Assembly: GCF_025717605.1 (NCBI RefSeq)
Contig: NZ_JAJIRQ010000007.1
Span: forward strand, 186,001-250,000
DNA from: Paucibacter sp. TC2R-5
GTDB lineage: Bacteria; Pseudomonadota; Gammaproteobacteria; Burkholderiales; Burkholderiaceae_C
Reading direction: 5' to 3'
DNA length: 64,000 bases
Of this stretch, positions 60,724 through 64,000 are shown piece by piece (the stretch's first letter is position 1; every line of letters starts with the position of its first letter). Both the position numbers and the translations under genes were made by a program. A model generated the notes under the pieces. That model searched no databases, was not told the DNA's origin, and saw only the letters and a list, made by a program, of their open reading frames with translations.

Positions 60724-63700
60724 TCATTTGTTCTTTGACGCGGCGAGCCCAAAACCACCGCCGCCCGGTGTGCGGATCACAAACATATCGCCCGCCTGCA
60801 TCTCGGCTTGGCCGATATGGGGCAGCGGCTCGACGCGGCCATCCGCCCGCTCGACCCAGTTGCCGCCGGGCTTGCCGGCGCTGCCACCGGCCATGCCGAA
60901 AGCCCCTTGGTTGCGGCCGTTGCTCAGAATTGATGCCGTCATAGGCTCCAGAAAACGCAGGCACCGCTCGCCGCCATTGCCGCCCTGCCATTGCCCTTGA
61001 CCACCGGTTTCAGGAGCGATCTCGTAGGACTCAAGCCGCACCGGGAAGCGGAACTCCAAGACCTCGGGGTCGGTCATGCGCGAGTTGGTCATATGGGTTT
61101 GCACGACGCTGGTGCCATCAAATCCAGGCCCGGCACCGGAGCCGCCGGAGATGGTTTCGTAATACTGATGGCTGGCATTGCCAAAAGTGAAATTGTTCAT
61201 CGTGCATTGACTGGCGGCCATCACGCCCAAAGCACCGTAGAGCGCATTGGTGACGCAGCTCGACGTCTCCACATTGCCGGCCACCACGGCCGCGGGATAG
61301 CGCGGATTGAGCATGCAGCCCTCGGGCGCGATCACCTGCAGCGGCTTCAGGCAACCCGCATTGAGCGGGATCGCGTCGTCGACCAGGGTGCGAAACACAT
61401 ACAGAACAGCCGCCATCGTGATGGAGCGCGGTGCGTTGAAGTTATTGCTTAGCTGAGCGCTGCTGCCGCTGAAATCGATCACGGCGCTGCGCTCGGCCGC
61501 GTTGACGCGCACAGCCACCTGGATCTGTGCGCCGTTGTCCAGCGGCAAGGTGAAGGCGCCGTCTTTCAAGCGCGTGATGACGCGGCGCACCGACTCCTCG
61601 GCGTTGTCTTGCACATGCTGCATATAGGCGGCGACGGTTGCGCCGCCATACTGCGCCACCATCGCCCGCAACTCTTGTGCGCCCTTTTCATTCGCCGCGA
61701 TCTGGGCGCGCAGATCGGCCAGGTTCTGGGTCGGGTTGCGCGAGGGGTAAGGGCCGCTGTTCAGCAGTGCCAACATTTCCGCTTCGCGCAGCTGGCCGCC
61801 CTGGACCAGCAAAAAGTTGTCGATCAACACGCCCTCTTGCTCGATCGAACTGGAGAAGGGCGGCATCGAGCCCGGCGTGATGCCGCCGATATCGGCATGG
61901 TGGCCGCGGGACGCGACAAAGAAGCTGGGCTTGCTGGCGATCAAATCATCCAAAAATACGGGGGTCACGACCGTGATGTCCGGTAAGTGAGTCCCGCCGT
62001 GATAGGGGTCGTTGAGCACATAGACATCGCCCGGTGCCATCTGTGGGTTGCGTGCGATCACCGTGTGAATCGACTCGCTCATCGAGCCCAGATGCACGGG
62101 GATATGCGGCGCATTGGCGATCAAATCACCGGCGGCGCTGAACAGCGCGCAAGAGAAGTCCAACCGCTCCTTGATATTGACCGAGTGCGCCGTGTTCTGC
62201 AGGCGCAGGCCCATCTGCTCGGCGATGTTCATAAAGAGATTGTTGAAGATCTCCAACATCACCGGATCGGCCTGCGTGCCGATGGCGAAGGCCTGCGCAC
62301 GCGGCAGCACACGGCAAATTTCAAGCCGGCCATCGGCCATCAGGCGCGCCTGCCAGCCGGGGTCGATGACGGTGGTGGCATTGCGTTCGGCCAGAATGGC
62401 CGGGCCATCCAGCTGCGCGCCGGCTTGCAAACGCTCGCGCACAAACAGCGGCGCGGCGCGCCAGCCGGCTGACTTGTCATCAGCGGGGCAATACATGCTC
62501 AACTCGGCAGCGGGCTGAGGCCGGTGCGGCTCGGGTTCGACCGGGCTCTCGGCCTGCACCAGCGCCTCACCGGCCGCAATGCACTCGACGGTGACGGCTT
62601 CGATGACAAGCTCGCGGCCCGGCATCAAATAAGCAAAACGCTGGCGGTAGGCGGCCTCAAATGCCGCGCGCAGCTCGCTCGTGCTGCTGCCTTCAAGCAA
62701 GTCGCAACTCAGCGCGGTGTCGGTGCCTTGATAGCGCAGATGCAAGCGCATGGCGCTGCGCAGCGAAGCCAGGGCCGCGCCCTGCGCCAGCAGTTCGGCC
62801 CGGCCTGCCTCGGCCAATACACCTGCCTGTGCCCTCGCTGCAGCGAGGCCGGCCGCATCAAGGCTCAGCTCGACCGAGGCTTCGCGCATCGCCATGCGAT
62901 CGGCCAGGCCCATACCGTAGGCGCTCAAGACGCCGGCGAAGGGATGAACGAGTACGCGGCTCATGCCCAGCGCATCGGCGACCAGGCAAGCGGCCTGACC
63001 GCCGGCGCCGCCAAAGCATTGCAAGGTGTACTCCGTAACATCAAGCCCGCGCGCCACCGAGATGCGCTTGACCGCATTGGCCATGCTGCCCACCGCGATC
63101 TGCAAGGCGCCGCTGGCGACCTCTTCGGGCGCGACAGCTCGGCCAAAGGCGCGCGACATGTCGGCCGCCATGGCTGCAAAGCGCTGCGCAGCGGCACTAC
63201 GGTCCAGTGGCTGATCCGCCTGCGGTCCGAACAACTTGGGAAAAAAGTCCGGCTGTATGCGACCCAACATGACGTTGGCATCGGTCGTCGCCAAGGGGCC
63301 GCCACGTCGATAACTGGCCGGCCCAGGATTGGCGCCGGCCGACTCAGGCCCAACGCGCAAGCGCGCACCGTCAAAGCTGATCACGCTGCCGCCGCCTGCT
63401 GCCACCGTGTGAATGCTCAGCATCGGCGCACGCATGCGCACACCGGCGACTTCGGTGTCCAAGGTCTGCTCGAACTCGCCATTGAAATGGCTGACGTCGG
63501 TTGACGTGCCGCCCATATCAAAGCCGATCAGCTTGCTGTGGCCGGCGGCCAAGCCGGTGCGCACCATGCCCACGATGCCGCCGGCCGGGCCCGACAGAAT
63601 GGCGTCCTTGCCTTGAAAGTGATGCGCCTCGGTCAGGCCGCCCGAGCTTTGCATAAAGAGCAGGCTGACGCCCGGCATCTGCGCGGCGACCTGCTCGACA

Positions 63701-64000
63701 TAACGCCTCAAAATAGGTGACAGATACGCATCAACAACGGTGGTATCGCCGCGCGGCACCAGCTTCATCAAAGGGCTGACCCGGTGCGAGACCGAAATCT
63801 GAGTGAAGCCGATCTGCTGCGCCAAGGCTTTGGCCCGCAATTCATGAGCGGGGTAGCGATAGGCATGCATGAAGACGATGGCACAGGCGCGCAGGCCATC
63901 GTCAAACGCACGCTGCAGTTCCAGGCGCAGCGCGCCTTCGTCCAGCGGCTGCACGATGTCGCCCTGGGCGCCGTAGCGCTCCTGCGCCTCGATCACACGG
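60724..64000 (-). CDS. 5-oxoprolinase / hydantoinase A-B fusion (5' end outside the window)
   Basis: About 1,090 residues are visible and the frame is open to the window edge, so the N-terminal start is missing. Domain order: hydantoinase A/oxoprolinase actin-like ATPase (DTTVVDAYLSPILRRYVEQV, SGPAGGIVGMVRTGL, FDMGGTSTDVSHFNG), then a hydantoinase B domain from about residue 565 (FNNLFMNIAEQMGLRLQNTA, NDPYHGGTHLPDITVVTPVF, GHHADIGGITPGSMPPFS). The single-chain A+B layout is that of eukaryotic-type ATP-dependent 5-oxoprolinase (about 1,200 residues), which opens 5-oxo-L-proline to glutamate. Some members are acetone- or hydantoin-processing enzymes. ATP-binding and metal-binding loops are present. 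Confidence 0.92.
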   Translation of the reverse strand, partial: RVIEAQERYGAQGDIVQPLDEGALRLELQRAFDDGLRACAIVFMHAYRYPAHELRAKALAQQIGFTQISVSHRVSPLMKLVPRGDTTVVDAYLSPILRRYVEQVAAQMPGVSLLFMQSSGGLTEAHHFQGKDAILSGPAGGIVGMVRTGLAAGHSKLIGFDMGGTSTDVSHFNGEFEQTLDTEVAGVRMRAPMLSIHTVAAGGGSVISFDGARLRVGPESAGANPGPASYRRGGPLATTDANVMLGRIQPDFFPKLFGPQADQPLDRSAAAQRFAAMAADMSRAFGRAVAPEEVASGALQIAVGSMANAVKRISVARGLDVTEYTLQCFGGAGGQAACLVADALGMSRVLVHPFAGVLSAYGMGLADRMAMREASVELSLDAAGLAAARAQAGVLAEAGRAELLAQGAALASLRSAMRLHLRYQGTDTALSCDLLEGSSTSELRAAFEAAYRQRFAYLMPGRELVIEAVTVECIAAGEALVQAESPVEPEPHRPQPAAELSMYCPADDKSAGWRAAPLFVRERLQAGAQLDGPAILAERNATTVIDPGWQARLMADGRLEICRVLPRAQAFAIGTQADPVMLEIFNNLFMNIAEQMGLRLQNTAHSVNIKERLDFSCALFSAAGDLIANAPHIPVHLGSMSESIHTVIARNPQMAPGDVYVLNDPYHGGTHLPDITVVTPVFLDDLIASKPSFFVASRGHHADIGGITPGSMPPFSSSIEQEGVLIDNFLLVQGGQLREAEMLALLNSGPYPSRNPTQNLADLRAQIAANEKGAQELRAMVAQYGGATVAAYMQHVQDNAEESVRRVITRLKDGAFTLPLDNGAQIQVAVRVNAAERSAVIDFSGSSAQLSNNFNAPRSITMAAVLYVFRTLVDDAIPLNAGCLKPLQVIAPEGCMLNPRYPAAVVAGNVETSSCVTNALYGALGVMAASQCTMNNFTFGNASHQYYETISGGSGAGPGFDGTSVVQTHMTNSRMTDPEVLEFRFPVRLESYEIAPETGGQGQWQGGNGGERCLRFLEPMTASILSNGRNQGAFGMAGGSAGKPGGNWVERADGRVEPLPHIGQAEMQAGDMFVIRTPGGGGFGLAASKNK

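Noticed and set aside
62524-63504. 326-residue plus-strand frame inside the 5-oxoprolinase gene
   Set aside because: Antisense shadow; the minus-strand protein is continuous and motif-complete.

Overview
This 64 kb window is GC-rich chromosomal DNA with very high G/C at third codon positions. Gene content points to a betaproteobacterium of the order Burkholderiales, most like the Roseateles/Paucibacter/Rubrivivax group: lptB-rpoN order, a split pntA1-pntA2-pntB transhydrogenase, several exported proteins with PEP-CTERM (VPEP) tails, and a TrpS with a YegP-like tail. This placement is inference from gene content; no rRNA gene lies in the window. No tRNA, rRNA, CRISPR array or intact insertion sequence was seen. 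Most of the window is ordinary core genome with short gaps, and long antisense open frames are shadows caused by high GC.

Layout. 1-8.5 kb: the lptB end, rpoN, a BamE-like lipoprotein, two tandem periplasmic binding protein paralogs, a thioesterase, a THUMP RNA methyltransferase, and two exported proteins with a TIMP-like cysteine pattern (one with TPRs, one with TPRs and pentapeptide repeats). 8.5-16 kb: a frameshifted MFS gene, rsmE, a hypothetical gene, fadD and the pnt operon. 15.8-19.5 kb: a Nudix gene, mnmA and a NarL-type two-component pair. 19.5-24.5 kb: a CAP protein and a MacAB-like export operon with a split ATPase and two permeases. 24.5-37 kb: an accessory, secretion-rich region with a PEP-CTERM metalloprotease, gene relics, a CHASE2 membrane protein divergent from a caspase-like lipoprotein operon, a trypsin relic, a large M4 protease with an inserted PA domain, and small exported proteins. 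37-44 kb: MAPEG, a hydrolase carrying an in-frame repeat insertion, an AraC-type regulator, an acyl-CoA synthetase and trpS. 44-50 kb: a GGDEF/EAL protein, an aldo/keto reductase, phzF with a divergent LysR gene, and a PEP-CTERM protein. 50-64 kb: psd, a BON lipoprotein, a DUF2087 protein, a cysteine desulfurase/MBL-like/rhodanese fusion with trhO, an M13 protease, a tandem HD-GYP protein, a nitronate monooxygenase-like enzyme, and a 5-oxoprolinase running off the right edge.

Themes. Secreted proteolysis is prominent (NF038122-type, M4, M13, a trypsin relic, a caspase-like lipoprotein), and the two TIMP-like proteins could relate to it, though nothing in the sequence links them directly. Sulfur relay to tRNA appears twice (mnmA; the fusion plus trhO). 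Two c-di-GMP phosphodiesterase-type proteins each combine an apparently active domain with a degenerate one. The best candidates for something undescribed are the TIMP-like pair, the CHASE2/caspase/exported-protein locus, and the three-part desulfurase fusion.
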